Origin: Streptomyces sp. HUAS MG91
GTDB taxonomy: Bacteria; Actinomycetota; Actinomycetes; Streptomycetales; Streptomycetaceae
NCBI RefSeq assembly: GCF_040529335.1
Contig: NZ_CP159534.1
Coordinates: forward strand, 8,246,001 to 8,310,000
Length of the DNA stretch: 64,000 nucleotides
Direction of reading: 5' to 3'
The notes beneath the pieces are model-generated. The model worked only from the letters and a program-made list of their open reading frames with translations. It made no database searches and had not been told where the DNA came from. Each line of letters starts with the position of its first letter. The first letter of the stretch is position 1. The translations under genes were made by a program, and so were the position numbers. Shown here in pieces: positions 8,157 through 16,878 of this stretch.

Positions 8157-8776
8157 CGTGTCTCCCGCGCGGCCGAGAGCAGGTACGCCGCCAGTCTGCG
8201 GGCCCGCCCGAACGCGTCGGGGAACACGTCCAGGCCGTCCGAGACGAGCGCGCCCTCGTGCAGCAGCATCAGGGACCGCCCCAACTCCCGTGCCGCGTCC
8301 GGCGACACATCGTGCGCGAGCCGGGTGAACAGCTCCAGCATCCACTGCTTCTGCCCGGTGATGACGGCGTACGCGGGGTGGGCCGGATCGCTGATCTCGG
8401 CGTGCGCGTTGACCATGCTGCAGCCCTTGCCGCTGTGCGCCGCCATCCACTCCTGCGACGCGTCGAACACCGCCAGTACCCGCTCGCCGGGGGAGAGGGC
8501 GGCCGGATCGTGGTGCCCGGCGAGGAAGGCGCGCCAGCGGGCGTCCCGGGTGGCCAGGTAGTCGACGACGATTCTCTCCTTGGAGCCGAACCGGTCGTAG
8601 AGCGTCTTCTTGGTGACCCCCGCCTCGGCGGCGATCAGGTCGACGCCCACGGCGTGGATGCCGCGCTCGTAGAACAGCCGCGACGCGGTCTCCAGGACCC
8701 GGCGCGCGGCGGGTGTGAGATCGGGCCGGTCCGGATCGACGGCGGGGGAGACGTGCGGGGCGGAAGAAGGGGGCAT
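8153..8776 (-). CDS. TetR family transcriptional regulator
   Basis: A 207-residue regulator. Its helix-turn-helix reads LIAAEAGVTKKTLYDRFGSK (about residues 47-66). The C-terminal domain has MVNAHAEISDPAHPAY, typical of the TetR_C branch linked to transporters and oxidoreductases. It is divergent from the EamA transporter with two near-palindromic operators in the 112-bp gap, so it very likely represses both directions. It is translationally coupled to the phosphatase gene downstream. Confidence 0.88.
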   Translation of the reverse strand: MPPSSAPHVSPAVDPDRPDLTPAARRVLETASRLFYERGIHAVGVDLIAAEAGVTKKTLYDRFGSKERIVVDYLATRDARWRAFLAGHHDPAALSPGERVLAVFDASQEWMAAHSGKGCSMVNAHAEISDPAHPAYAVITGQKQWMLELFTRLAHDVSPDAARELGRSLMLLHEGALVSDGLDVFPDAFGRARRLAAYLLSAARETR

Positions 8777-8785
8777 GCCCCCAGG

Positions 8786-8840
8786 CTATACCGATCTGTA
8801 TAGTCGAGGCCGTGGCGGCAAAGTAAACAGATCTGTCTAC
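8786..8840. promoter_or_regulatory. Twin operators between TetR and EamA genes
   Basis: CTATAC-N6-GTATAG at 8786-8803 and GTAAACAGATCTGTCTAC at 8823-8840 are each symmetric at 16 of 18 positions and share a GATC-containing centre. Their centres are 37 bp apart. They sit where both divergent promoters should lie and are the probable binding sites of the TetR protein. Confidence 0.72.
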
Positions 8841-8888
8841 TCGTGCTCCGCGTCCCTCCCGCTGCCGTCCCGAGGTGGTGTCCACACC

Positions 8889-9938
8889 GTGAACGTGCTG
8901 CTGTCCATCGGCTTCGTTTTGACCTGGAGCTCCGGTTTCATCGGGGCCAAACTCGGCGCCGCCGAGGCGAGCGCCGTGACCACGCTCATGTGGCGTTTCC
9001 TGCCGCCGGCGCTCGTGCTCGCCGCCGTCGTGGGGCGCCGGGCGGTCCACGAACTGACCGCGCGCGACCTCGCGCGGCAGATCGTCGTCGGCACACTCTC
9101 GCAGAGCGGCTATCTGCTGACCGTCTACTACGCCATCCAGCTCGGCGTCTCCAGCGGCACCACCGCCCTGATCGACGGCACCCAGCCCCTGGTCGCGGGC
9201 GCCCTCGCCGGGCCGCTGCTGCGCCAGTACGTCACCGCGCGCCAGTGGGCCGGCCTCTGCCTCGGCCTCACCGGTGTCCTCGTCGTCACCACGGCCGACG
9301 CGACCGCCGTGACGGGCGTGCCCCCGTGGGCCTACGGGATTCCGTTCCTCGGCATGATGTCGCTGGTCGCGGCCACCTTCGTGGAGAGCCGCTCGACCAC
9401 CCGCGTCGAGCCGATGACCGGGCTCGGCGTGCACTGCGCGACGAGCGCCGTCGTCTTCACGCTCCTCGCCGTGGCCACCGGGAACGCGACGCCGCCCGCC
9501 ACGCCGTCCTTCTGGCTCTCCCTCGCCTGGCTCGTCGGCCTGTCCACCTTCGGCGGGTACGGCCTGTACTGGATCGTGCTGCGCCGCGACGGCCTCACCC
9601 GCGTGAACACCCTGATGTTCCTGATGGCGCCGGTCACCGCCGTGTGGGGCGCCCTGATGTTCGGCGAGCCCTTCGGGGTGCGGACCGCGCTGGGCCTGGC
9701 GCTCGGACTCGCCGCCGTGGCCGTCGTGCGGCTAGGAGACCGTGGGCGTGACGAGGTGGCGATTGGGGAGGATCGCGGCGGCGGCGAGCTCCGGGACCTC
9801 GGCGACGACGACGCCCGCCTGCGCGAGGACGCCGATCCCGTCGGCGCCGGGCACGAACGTGTCCGGCTCGCGCCAGGCCGTCACCACCCGGCGCACCCCC
9901 GCGTCGACGATCAGCCGCGCGCACGGCTTCGGCCGTGA
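8889..9938 (+). CDS. EamA (DMT superfamily) transporter with C-terminal read-through extension
   Basis: A membrane protein with two EamA repeats and about ten hydrophobic segments, beginning VNVLLSIGFVLTWSSGFIGA and ending its membrane part at GLALGLAAVAVVRLG. The family usually stops near here (~280-300 residues), but the frame stays open for another ~65 codons to 9938, giving 349 residues. That tail is highly charged and is exactly the antisense of the 3' end of the convergent RibD-like gene. It may be a lost stop codon or a sequencing frameshift. It is predicted to export a small metabolite. Confidence 0.8.
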   Translation: MNVLLSIGFVLTWSSGFIGAKLGAAEASAVTTLMWRFLPPALVLAAVVGRRAVHELTARDLARQIVVGTLSQSGYLLTVYYAIQLGVSSGTTALIDGTQPLVAGALAGPLLRQYVTARQWAGLCLGLTGVLVVTTADATAVTGVPPWAYGIPFLGMMSLVAATFVESRSTTRVEPMTGLGVHCATSAVVFTLLAVATGNATPPATPSFWLSLAWLVGLSTFGGYGLYWIVLRRDGLTRVNTLMFLMAPVTAVWGALMFGEPFGVRTALGLALGLAAVAVVRLGDRGRDEVAIGEDRGGGELRDLGDDDARLREDADPVGAGHERVRLAPGRHHPAHPRVDDQPRARLRP

Positions 9939-10883
9939 GGCACGGTGGGCGCACGGCTCCAGGCTGCTGTACACGGTGGCCGTCGCCAGCCGCGGATCGT
10001 CGCCGGGGAGCTTCGCGAGCGCGGCCTCCTCGGCGTGCACGACCGGGTCGCCGCCCTCCCGGGAGTGCCCCCGCGCCAGCTCCGTGCCGTCGGCCGCGAC
10101 CACCACGGCGCCCACACTGAACGCGGTCTCCGACGGCGGACAATCGGCGGCCAGGTCGCAGGCGAGGCGCAGCCAGTGCCGGTCGGCCGCCGTGACACCG
10201 TCCGTGGTGCCGGGCGCGGTCGGCGCGTACCGCGTGACGATCACATCGCCGACCGGCTCCGAGCCGAGGACCCGCATCCGGCCGCGCGGCCCACCCGGAT
10301 AAGCGCCAGGACCGAACAGCCGCGGCGCGTCCGGCTCGCCGACCACCAACGGCGCGACGGCGAGCCGCAGTTCGTCCGCGAGGCCGAGCCGCAGCAGCTG
10401 GGTGTGCACCCGCGCCCCGCCCTCGACCATCAGCCGCCGCACACCGCGCCCGCCCAGATCGTCCAGGAGCGCCGCCCAGTCGACGGCCGCCCCGAGCGCC
10501 ACCACCCGCGCCGCGTCGCCGAGCCGGGCGCGGGCGACGGCCGCGCCCCGGTCCGTGGTGTAGACGAGGCGCTCACCGCCCGTCGTCCAGAACGGATCAC
10601 CGGGATCGAGCTCCCCCGACCCGCTGACCGTCACCTTCAGCGGATACGCGGGCCGCCCGTCGGCGACCCGCCCGGCCCGCCGCTCCTGGGAGTTGACCAG
10701 CAGCCGGGGCCGGTCGGCGCGCAGCGTGCCCGCGCCCACCAGGATCGCGTCGCTCGCCGCACGGATCGCGTCGACCCGGTCGAAGTCCTCGGCACCGGAG
10801 AGGAGCAGCCGCCCCTCTCCCGTGTCGTCGAGGCACCCGTCGAGCGAGACGGCGGCGGACAACAGCACATGAGGGCGGGGCAT
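9732..10883 (-). CDS. RibD-like protein with reversed domain order (reductase then deaminase)
   Basis: A 383-residue protein. Residues ~4-225 are a RibD_C/DHFR-like reductase (VLLSAAVSLDGCL, AILVGAGTLRADRP, VEGGARVHTQLL). Residues ~240-383 are a zinc deaminase with HAEEAAL and EPCAHRASRPKPC, the RibD-type zinc ligands. Classical RibD has deaminase first and reductase second, so this is a swapped fusion. It may act in riboflavin-type or deazapurine/pteridine metabolism, but no other rib genes are nearby. ATG at 10883 has CGGAG 5 nt upstream. Its 3' end overlaps the EamA reading frame by 207 bp. Confidence 0.8.
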   Translation of the reverse strand: MPRPHVLLSAAVSLDGCLDDTGEGRLLLSGAEDFDRVDAIRAASDAILVGAGTLRADRPRLLVNSQERRAGRVADGRPAYPLKVTVSGSGELDPGDPFWTTGGERLVYTTDRGAAVARARLGDAARVVALGAAVDWAALLDDLGGRGVRRLMVEGGARVHTQLLRLGLADELRLAVAPLVVGEPDAPRLFGPGAYPGGPRGRMRVLGSEPVGDVIVTRYAPTAPGTTDGVTAADRHWLRLACDLAADCPPSETAFSVGAVVVAADGTELARGHSREGGDPVVHAEEAALAKLPGDDPRLATATVYSSLEPCAHRASRPKPCARLIVDAGVRRVVTAWREPDTFVPGADGIGVLAQAGVVVAEVPELAAAAILPNRHLVTPTVS

Positions 10884-10920
10884 GGCGACTCCGTGACCAG
10901 GAGGGACGTACACCCCGACC

Positions 10921-11892
10921 CTACCGAGGAGCCGGCGGTGTCCCGTCACCGAAGGGCCGGCCGCCGAGCCGCTCCCGCCCGTGCGGGGCGGACCAGCCCG
11001 ACAGATCGGGCCCGAGCGGCACGATCCGGGTCGGATTGATCCCGGCGTGCACCTGGTAGTAGTGCCGCTTGATGTGGTCGAAGTCGACGGTGTCGCCGAA
11101 GCCCGGAGTCTGGAACAGGTCCCGCGCGTAGGCCCACAGCACCGGATCCTCGGTCAGCTTGTTGCGGTTGCACTTGAAGTGGCCGTGATAGACGGCGTCG
11201 AACCGCACCAGCGTCGTGAAGAGCCGGACGTCGGCCTCCGTGATCGTGTCCCCGACCAGGTACCGCTGCCCGGCCAGCCGTCGCGACACGGTGTCGAGCC
11301 GGCCGAACACATCGGCGTACGCGGCTTCGTACTCGCTCTGCCCGGTCGCGAACCCGGCGCGGTACACGCCGTTGTTGACGTCCCGGTAGATCCCCTCCAT
11401 CACCTCGTCGATCTCGTCGCGCAGCGGCTCCGGGTACAGATCGGGGGCGCCGGGGCGGTGCAGCGCCGTCCACTCGGTCTCCAGGTCGAGCGTGATCTGC
11501 TGGAAGTCGTTCGTCACGAGGCGCCCGGACGGCACGTCGACGATCGCCGGGACGCTCACCCCGCCCGGATAGCCCTGCTCGCGGGCGTCGTAGGCCTCGC
11601 TGAGGTAGCGGATGCCGAGCACCGGGTCACGGCCGTCCGGGTCGAGCGTGAACCGCCAGCTGCGGTCGTCCTGGATCGGATCGGTGACCGCCAGCGACAG
11701 GGCGTCCTCCAGGCCGAGCAGCCGCCGCACCACCAGCGCGCGGCTCGCCCAGGGGCAGGCCAGGCTGACGACGAGCCGGTAGCGGCCCGCCTCCACCGGC
11801 CAGCCGTCCCGCCCGTCGGCCGTGATCCGGTCGGCGAAGTGACTGCGGGACCGCTTGAACCCCTTCTTGCCGTACGCGTCGTTGCCGTTCAC
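10921..11892 (-). CDS. Glutathionyl-hydroquinone reductase-like protein (Xi-class GST fold)
   Basis: A 323-residue protein of the YqjG/ECM4 family. It has the catalytic SLACPWASRALVVRRLLG (CPW cysteine), the long insert GVSVPAIVDVPSGRLVTNDF, and a helical C-terminal domain with YLVGDTITEADVRLFTTLVR and NPTRIVPLGP. The family reduces glutathionyl-hydroquinones; streptomycetes use mycothiol, so the true thiol partner here is open. GTG at 11892 has GGAGG 8 nt upstream. It is tandem with the RibD-like gene, 37 bp apart. Confidence 0.85.
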   Translation of the reverse strand: MNGNDAYGKKGFKRSRSHFADRITADGRDGWPVEAGRYRLVVSLACPWASRALVVRRLLGLEDALSLAVTDPIQDDRSWRFTLDPDGRDPVLGIRYLSEAYDAREQGYPGGVSVPAIVDVPSGRLVTNDFQQITLDLETEWTALHRPGAPDLYPEPLRDEIDEVMEGIYRDVNNGVYRAGFATGQSEYEAAYADVFGRLDTVSRRLAGQRYLVGDTITEADVRLFTTLVRFDAVYHGHFKCNRNKLTEDPVLWAYARDLFQTPGFGDTVDFDHIKRHYYQVHAGINPTRIVPLGPDLSGWSAPHGRERLGGRPFGDGTPPAPR

Positions 11893-12065
11893 GCAGTCTC
11901 CCTCCGAAGCCGTTCCATGGGTGGGCCACAGCATCGAGCCTGCCCGGGAAACGGTCCCCGCACCACCCGCACCACGAGCGCCGGCCCGTCCCGGGTGAGA
12001 GGCTCGCAGGACCTGGGGCACCCGGAACGCGGGAACGCCCCGCGCGGACCACGGAAGGCGCAGGC

Positions 12066-12608
12066 ATGACGACCCTCACCGGCACCTGGCTCACCCTGGA
12101 CGACGGGCGCCCCGCCGTCCGCCTGACCCGGACCTACCCGCGGCCGGTCGAGCGCGTCTGGCGGTACGTGAGCGACCCGGCCGAGCTGCGGCACTGGTTC
12201 CCGTCCCCGTTCCGGGCGGACGAGCTGGAGCCCGGAGCCACCGTGTTCTTCTCCGACGCCCCGGACGCGGCGGAACAGGGGGCCACGGGCACCGTCCTCA
12301 CCGCCGACCCGCCGCGCGGCCTCGCCTACACCTGGGGAGGCGACGAACTCCGCTTCGCACTCGAACCGCTCGGCGACGGAGGCACCCGCCTCACCCTCAC
12401 CAACGTCCTGGAGACGGCCACCGGCGCCGCGCGCAACGCCGCGGGCTGGGAGCTCTGCCTGACCGCCCTCGACGCCGCCGACAGCGGCCGGGCCCCCGAC
12501 GGGCCGCACACCGGGGCGAGCGGGCCGTGGAAGGAGCTGTACGACGCCTACATCGCCGCCGGATTCCCCTCCGGCGCACCGGTCCCGGGCCTCGACGACC
12601 TGACCTGA
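12066..12608 (+). CDS. SRPBCC / AHA1-domain protein
   Basis: A 180-residue protein with the activator-of-Hsp90-homologue (AHSA1) START-like fold: RTYPRPVERVWRYVSDPAEL, then RHWFPSPFRADEL, and the late segment WELCLTALDAADSG with GPWKELYDAYIAAGFP. Members bind hydrophobic ligands or assist toxin and stress responses; the role here is unknown. It is divergent from the GST-fold gene. Its 3' end overlaps the convergent PAS-LuxR gene by 61 bp. Confidence 0.82.
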   Translation: MTTLTGTWLTLDDGRPAVRLTRTYPRPVERVWRYVSDPAELRHWFPSPFRADELEPGATVFFSDAPDAAEQGATGTVLTADPPRGLAYTWGGDELRFALEPLGDGGTRLTLTNVLETATGAARNAAGWELCLTALDAADSGRAPDGPHTGASGPWKELYDAYIAAGFPSGAPVPGLDDLT

Positions 12609-13258
12609 GGCGGCCACACGCCCGGCTCCAGAATCCCCAACGCGTACGCACGGGCGATCAGTTCGGTGCGGTTGGACGCGCCCCAGCGCTGCGACAGACG
12701 CCGCAGGTGGTACGTGACGCCGTCGGTCGTCAGCCCCGTCTCGCGCGCCGCCCCGGCCGTCGTCGCGCCCGCCGCGAGCAGCGCGAGAATCCGCTCCTCG
12801 TTCGGATGCAGCGCCACCGGGGCGGGCGCCGGGCGCGGCGCGGACTCGCCCGTCACCCGCAGCATCACCAGCAGATCGGGCAGCGCGTTCGGGGTCTCGC
12901 TCACCGGGTCGACCGTCAGCTCACCGCTGCGCCCCGCGCCGTCGGCGGCCCGCCAGGTCACCGCCACGGTGTAGCGCGATCGGCGCCGCAGCTTCACCGC
13001 CTCGGCGATCCGGTCGACCTGCGCCCCGTCGCGCGGCGCGAACAGCTCCAGCAGGTCCCGGCCCTTCAGCCGCCCCGGGGTCGTGCCCCACTCGGCGGCG
13101 AGCGCGGCGTTGACGATGCGCACGATCCCGTACGGATCGCACACCGCCACCGGCATCGGAACGCGGTCGAAGAGGACCATCGCGCGATTGCGCCACACCA
13201 CCGCGTCCACCGGCCCGCACCTGCCTCTCGCCCCTGCCACGGACAGCGCACCGGACAC
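12548..13258 (-). CDS. PAS domain-containing LuxR/HTH transcriptional regulator
   Basis: A 236-residue protein. An N-terminal PAS domain (VPMPVAVCDPYGIVRIVNAA, then GRDLLELFAPRD, about residues 30-100) is followed by a second strand set and a C-terminal helix-turn-helix (NEERILALLAAGATTAGAAR and GLTTDGVTYHLRRLSQRWGA, about residues 152-205). GTG at 13258 is used here; GTG at 13210 is an alternative. It diverges from the P450-reductase fusion and probably controls it, perhaps sensing a ligand or redox state through PAS. Confidence 0.8.
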   Translation of the reverse strand: MSGALSVAGARGRCGPVDAVVWRNRAMVLFDRVPMPVAVCDPYGIVRIVNAALAAEWGTTPGRLKGRDLLELFAPRDGAQVDRIAEAVKLRRRSRYTVAVTWRAADGAGRSGELTVDPVSETPNALPDLLVMLRVTGESAPRPAPAPVALHPNEERILALLAAGATTAGAARETGLTTDGVTYHLRRLSQRWGASNRTELIARAYALGILEPGVWPPQVRSSRPGTGAPEGNPAAM

Positions 13259-13280
13259 AACCCCGCCACGCCGTCATCGC

Positions 13281-13296
13281 CTACACAATCATGTAG
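13281..13296. promoter_or_regulatory. Short palindrome in the PAS-LuxR / CYP102 divergent region
   Basis: CTACA (13281-13285) and TGTAG (13292-13296) are perfect inverted repeats 6 bp apart in the 119-bp gap between the regulator and the P450 fusion. A LuxR-type dimer could bind here. The site is short, so this is tentative. Confidence 0.4.
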
Positions 13297-13377
13297 TGGC
13301 GCGGCACCGACCAGCGGGGGAGCGGGACCAAGCTGGAAGCGCCGATCCCCCCACCCGCGAAAGGCAGTTGCCGCACC

Positions 13378-16300
13378 ATGCCGCAGCCCACGCAGCTCCC
13401 GCCGCCCCCCACCGACGGCCTCCCGCTCATCGACATCTCCGCCACCGGCCCGGGACCCGCCCCGCTCCAGCAGGTCATGGGCCTGATGCGGCAGCACGGC
13501 CCGGCCCTCGTGCGCCGGCTGCACGGCCGCGACGCCCTCTTCGTCGCCGACCTCGGCCTGGTCACCGAACTCGCCGACGAGGAACGGTTCGCCAAGCACG
13601 TCGGCCCGGCCCTGCAGAACGTCCGGGAGTTCGCCGCCGACGGCCTGTTCACCGCATACAACGACGAGCCGAACTGGGCCCGCGCCCACGACATCCTGAT
13701 GCCCGCCCTCGCGCTCGGATCCATGCGCACGTACCACCCGGTGATGTACCGCGTCGCCCGCCGCGTCATCGACAGCTGGGACCGCGCGGCCCGCGACGGC
13801 AGCCCCGTCGACGTACCGGGCGACATGACCCGGATGACCCTCGACACCATCGGGCTCGCCGGATTCGGCTACGACTTCGGGTCGTTCGACAGCGCGGAGC
13901 CCCACCCCTTCGTCGAGTCGATGGTGCGCTGCCTGGAATGGAGCATGAAGCGCCTCGCCCGCGTCCCCGGCGGCGACCACGCGGCCGTCGACGCGGCGTT
14001 CCGCACCGACGCCGACCACCTCGCGCAGGTCGTCGACGACGTCATCACCGCGCGGGTACGGGGAGGGGAGGCGGGCGCCGACGACCTGCTCGGCCTCATG
14101 CTCACGGCCGAACACCCCCGGGACGGCTCCCGGCTGGACACGGCGAACATCCGCAACCAGGTCATCACCTTCCTCATCGCCGGACACGAGACGACCTCCG
14201 GCGCGATGTCCTTCGCCCTGTACTACCTCGCCAAGAACCCCGCCGCCCTCGACCTCGTGCGCCGGGAAGTCGACGGCCTGTGGGGCGACACCGCCGACCC
14301 GGAACCCGGATTCGACGACATCGGCCGCCTCACCTACACCCGGCAGGTGCTCAACGAGGCGCTGCGCCTGTGGCCCACGGCCGCCGCCTTCAGCCGGCAG
14401 GCCCGCGAGGACACCCTCCTCGGCGGCCGCATCCCGCTGCGCGCCGGGCAGGGCGTCACCGTCCTCGCCCCGATGCTGCACCGGCAGCCCGTCTGGGGCG
14501 ACAACCTCGAGCGCTTCGACCCCGACCGGTTCACCCCCGAGGCCGAGGCGGCCCGCTCCGTGCACGCCTTCAAACCGTTCGGCACCGGCGAACGCGCTTG
14601 CATCGGGCGGCAGTTCGCCCTGCACGAGGCCACCATGCTGCTCGCGATGCTGGTGCACCGCTACCGGCTGCGCGACCACGCCGACTACCGGCTCACGGTG
14701 AAGGAGACCCTCACCATGAAACCGGACGGCTTCACCCTCACCCTCGCCCCGCGCACATCGGCCGACCGCCGCCACGGCCCGCTGCCCGGCGCCGGCACCG
14801 CCGCCGGGAGCGAACGGGCCGCCGACACCACCGGGCTGCCGGTGCGCGTGCGCCCCGGCACGGGCGCCCTGTTCCTGCACGGCAGCAATTACGGCACCTG
14901 CTCCGGCCTCGCCCGGCAACTCGCCGACGAGGCCGCCGCGCTGGGCTGCGAGACCGAGGTCGCGCCGCTCGACGCCTACGCGGGCGCCCTGCCCACGGAC
15001 CGGCCGGTGATCGTCGTCGCCGCCTCCTACAACGGCCGTCCCACCGACGACGCGGGACAGTTCACCGCCGCCCTCGACGACGTCCCCGACGGCGTCGCGT
15101 ACGCGGTCCTGGGCGTCGGCGACCGCAACTGGGCCGCCACCTACCAGCACGTGCCCACCCGCATCGACGAGCGGCTCGCCGCCGCGGGCGCCGAGCGGCT
15201 GTGCGAGCGCGCCGCCGCCGACGCCTCCGGCGACCTGAACGGCACCGTGCGCACCTTCACCGCCCGCCTGCGCGCCGCCCTCCTGGAGCGCTACGGCGAC
15301 CCCGACGCCACCGGCACCGCCCCCGCGTCCCCGGCGGCGTACGAGATCCGCGAACTCACCGGCGGTCCGCTCGCCGCCGCCACGGCCCGGCACGGCCTCG
15401 CCGAGCTGACCGTCACCGAGTCCTACGACCTCACGGCGGCCGGACACCCCCGCGCCAAGCGGTTCCTGCGCCTCGCCCTGCCCGAGGGGACGACGTACCG
15501 CACCGGCGACCACCTCACCGTGCTCCCCGCCCACGAACCCGCCCTCGTGGACCGGGCGGTGGCGGCGCTCGGCCTCGATCCGGACACCCTCCTCGACCTC
15601 CGCGACCACCGCCCCGGGCGGACCGGCCTCGCCGTCGACCGCCCGCTGACCGTGCGCGAACTCCTCACCCGGCACACCGAGTTGCTCCACCGGCCCACCC
15701 CCGAGGCCGTGGCCGTGCTGGCCGCGGCCAACCCGTGCCCGCCCGAGGCGGCCGCCCTGAAGGCGCTCCCGGCAGACGACCCGCGCACCTTCGTCGAGCT
15801 GATCGAGGATCATCCGGCGCTGCGCGGGGCGCTCACCTGGCCCGCGCTCCTGGACCTGCTTCCGCCGCTGCGGCCGCGCCACTACTCGATCTCGTCGAGC
15901 CCCGCCACGGGCAAACCCGGACACGTCGACCTGATGGTGTCCGTCCTGGACGCACCGGCCGCATCCGGCCGCGGCCGCCACCGGGGCACCGCCTCCACCC
16001 ATCTCGCCGGACTGCGCCCCGGCGCGGTGGTCCTCGGCCGCGTACAGCCGTGCCGCGACGCCTTCCGCATCCGGCCCGACGCGCCGGAACCGGTCATCAT
16101 GGTCGCGGCCGGTACGGGTCTCGCACCGTTCCGCGGCGCCGTCGCCGAACGCGGCGCCGGGCTCCCGTCCGCCCTGGTCTACTTCGGCTGCGACCACCCC
16201 GAGCGCGACTTCCTGCACGCCGACGAACTGCGCGCCGCCGACGCCGCGGGGGCGATCTCGCTGCGGCCCGTCTTCAGCGAGGCCCCCGTCGACGGTCACG

Positions 16301-16533
16301 CCTTCGTGCAGCACCGCATCGCCGCCGAGGCCGCCGAGGTGGGCCGGCTGCTCGACGCCGGGGCGCGGGTCTACGTCTGCGGCGACGGCGCCCGCATGGC
16401 GCCCGGAGTACGGGCCGCGTTCCGCGCTCTGTACCGGGAGCGGACACCGGGCGCCGACGAGAACGCGGCCGAGGAGTGGCTCGCCGGGCTGGCGGCCGAG
16501 GGGCGCTACGTGGAGGACGTCTACGCGGGGTGA
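13378..16533 (+). CDS. Self-sufficient cytochrome P450 / NADPH-P450 reductase fusion (CYP102 type)
   Basis: A 1051-residue fusion, nearly the same length as P450-BM3. The P450 part (residues ~1-460) has the I-helix AGHETTSGAMS, K-helix EALRLWP (ExxR) and heme loop FGTGERACIGRQ with Cys408. A flavodoxin domain follows (LHGSNYGTCSGLARQLADEA, ~500-640), then FAD-binding RHYSISSSPA and NADPH-binding AAGTGLAPFRG, ending YVEDVYAG. It should hydroxylate fatty acids or similar lipids with NADPH and no separate redox partner. It is paralogous to the truncated gene at the left edge of the window. Confidence 0.93.
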   Translation: MPQPTQLPPPPTDGLPLIDISATGPGPAPLQQVMGLMRQHGPALVRRLHGRDALFVADLGLVTELADEERFAKHVGPALQNVREFAADGLFTAYNDEPNWARAHDILMPALALGSMRTYHPVMYRVARRVIDSWDRAARDGSPVDVPGDMTRMTLDTIGLAGFGYDFGSFDSAEPHPFVESMVRCLEWSMKRLARVPGGDHAAVDAAFRTDADHLAQVVDDVITARVRGGEAGADDLLGLMLTAEHPRDGSRLDTANIRNQVITFLIAGHETTSGAMSFALYYLAKNPAALDLVRREVDGLWGDTADPEPGFDDIGRLTYTRQVLNEALRLWPTAAAFSRQAREDTLLGGRIPLRAGQGVTVLAPMLHRQPVWGDNLERFDPDRFTPEAEAARSVHAFKPFGTGERACIGRQFALHEATMLLAMLVHRYRLRDHADYRLTVKETLTMKPDGFTLTLAPRTSADRRHGPLPGAGTAAGSERAADTTGLPVRVRPGTGALFLHGSNYGTCSGLARQLADEAAALGCETEVAPLDAYAGALPTDRPVIVVAASYNGRPTDDAGQFTAALDDVPDGVAYAVLGVGDRNWAATYQHVPTRIDERLAAAGAERLCERAAADASGDLNGTVRTFTARLRAALLERYGDPDATGTAPASPAAYEIRELTGGPLAAATARHGLAELTVTESYDLTAAGHPRAKRFLRLALPEGTTYRTGDHLTVLPAHEPALVDRAVAALGLDPDTLLDLRDHRPGRTGLAVDRPLTVRELLTRHTELLHRPTPEAVAVLAAANPCPPEAAALKALPADDPRTFVELIEDHPALRGALTWPALLDLLPPLRPRHYSISSSPATGKPGHVDLMVSVLDAPAASGRGRHRGTASTHLAGLRPGAVVLGRVQPCRDAFRIRPDAPEPVIMVAAGTGLAPFRGAVAERGAGLPSALVYFGCDHPERDFLHADELRAADAAGAISLRPVFSEAPVDGHAFVQHRIAAEAAEVGRLLDAGARVYVCGDGARMAPGVRAAFRALYRERTPGADENAAEEWLAGLAAEGRYVEDVYAG

Positions 16534-16591
16534 CGACCTTGGCCGAAGCCTGACGTAGCGGGATCGTCACGCAGGGCCCAGAATCAGATAC

Positions 16592-16828
16592 ATGTCCTTT
16601 ATGTCCGCGAGTGTGACGTGGCTGGGACTGGGCCTGACGGTCGGTGCGGCGGGCCTGGTGACCTACGGTCTGGCGACGTTGCCGTGTTCGGCGACGGTGC
16701 GCCAAGAGGATGCCGAACTCGTCTGTCGTCCGGCTCGGCGCCTGGCGCTGGGCCTCGGGGCGCTGGCGGTGTCGGCGGTGGTGATCGGGACGGTGCTCAT
16801 GGTGTTCGCCGTCACGGACTTCGGCTGA
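16592..16828 (+). CDS. Small two-helix membrane protein, function unknown
   Basis: A 78-residue protein with two hydrophobic segments (VTWLGLGLTVGAAGLVTYGL, residues ~8-27, and LALGLGALAVSAVVIGTVLM, residues ~51-70) joined by a short charged loop containing two cysteines (LPCSATVRQEDAELVC). I do not recognise a family. It starts 58 bp after the P450 fusion on the same strand and could be co-transcribed. It is followed by a strong terminator. Confidence 0.65.
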   Translation: MSFMSASVTWLGLGLTVGAAGLVTYGLATLPCSATVRQEDAELVCRPARRLALGLGALAVSAVVIGTVLMVFAVTDFG

Positions 16829-16830
16829 GG

Positions 16831-16862
16831 CCGTCCGGGCCGCACGGAGGCGGCCCGGACGG
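16831..16862. terminator. Terminator hairpin
   Basis: Perfect 13-bp arms CCGTCCGGGCCGC (16831-16843) and GCGGCCCGGACGG (16850-16862) with a 6-nt loop, between convergent genes. No T-run follows, as is usual for Streptomyces. Confidence 0.75.
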
Positions 16863-16878
16863 GGTGTCCCGGACGGCG

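Noticed and set aside
13066..16314. A 1082-codon minus-strand open frame opposite the P450-reductase fusion
   Set aside because: It is an antisense shadow with no motifs; the plus strand carries every CYP102 motif.
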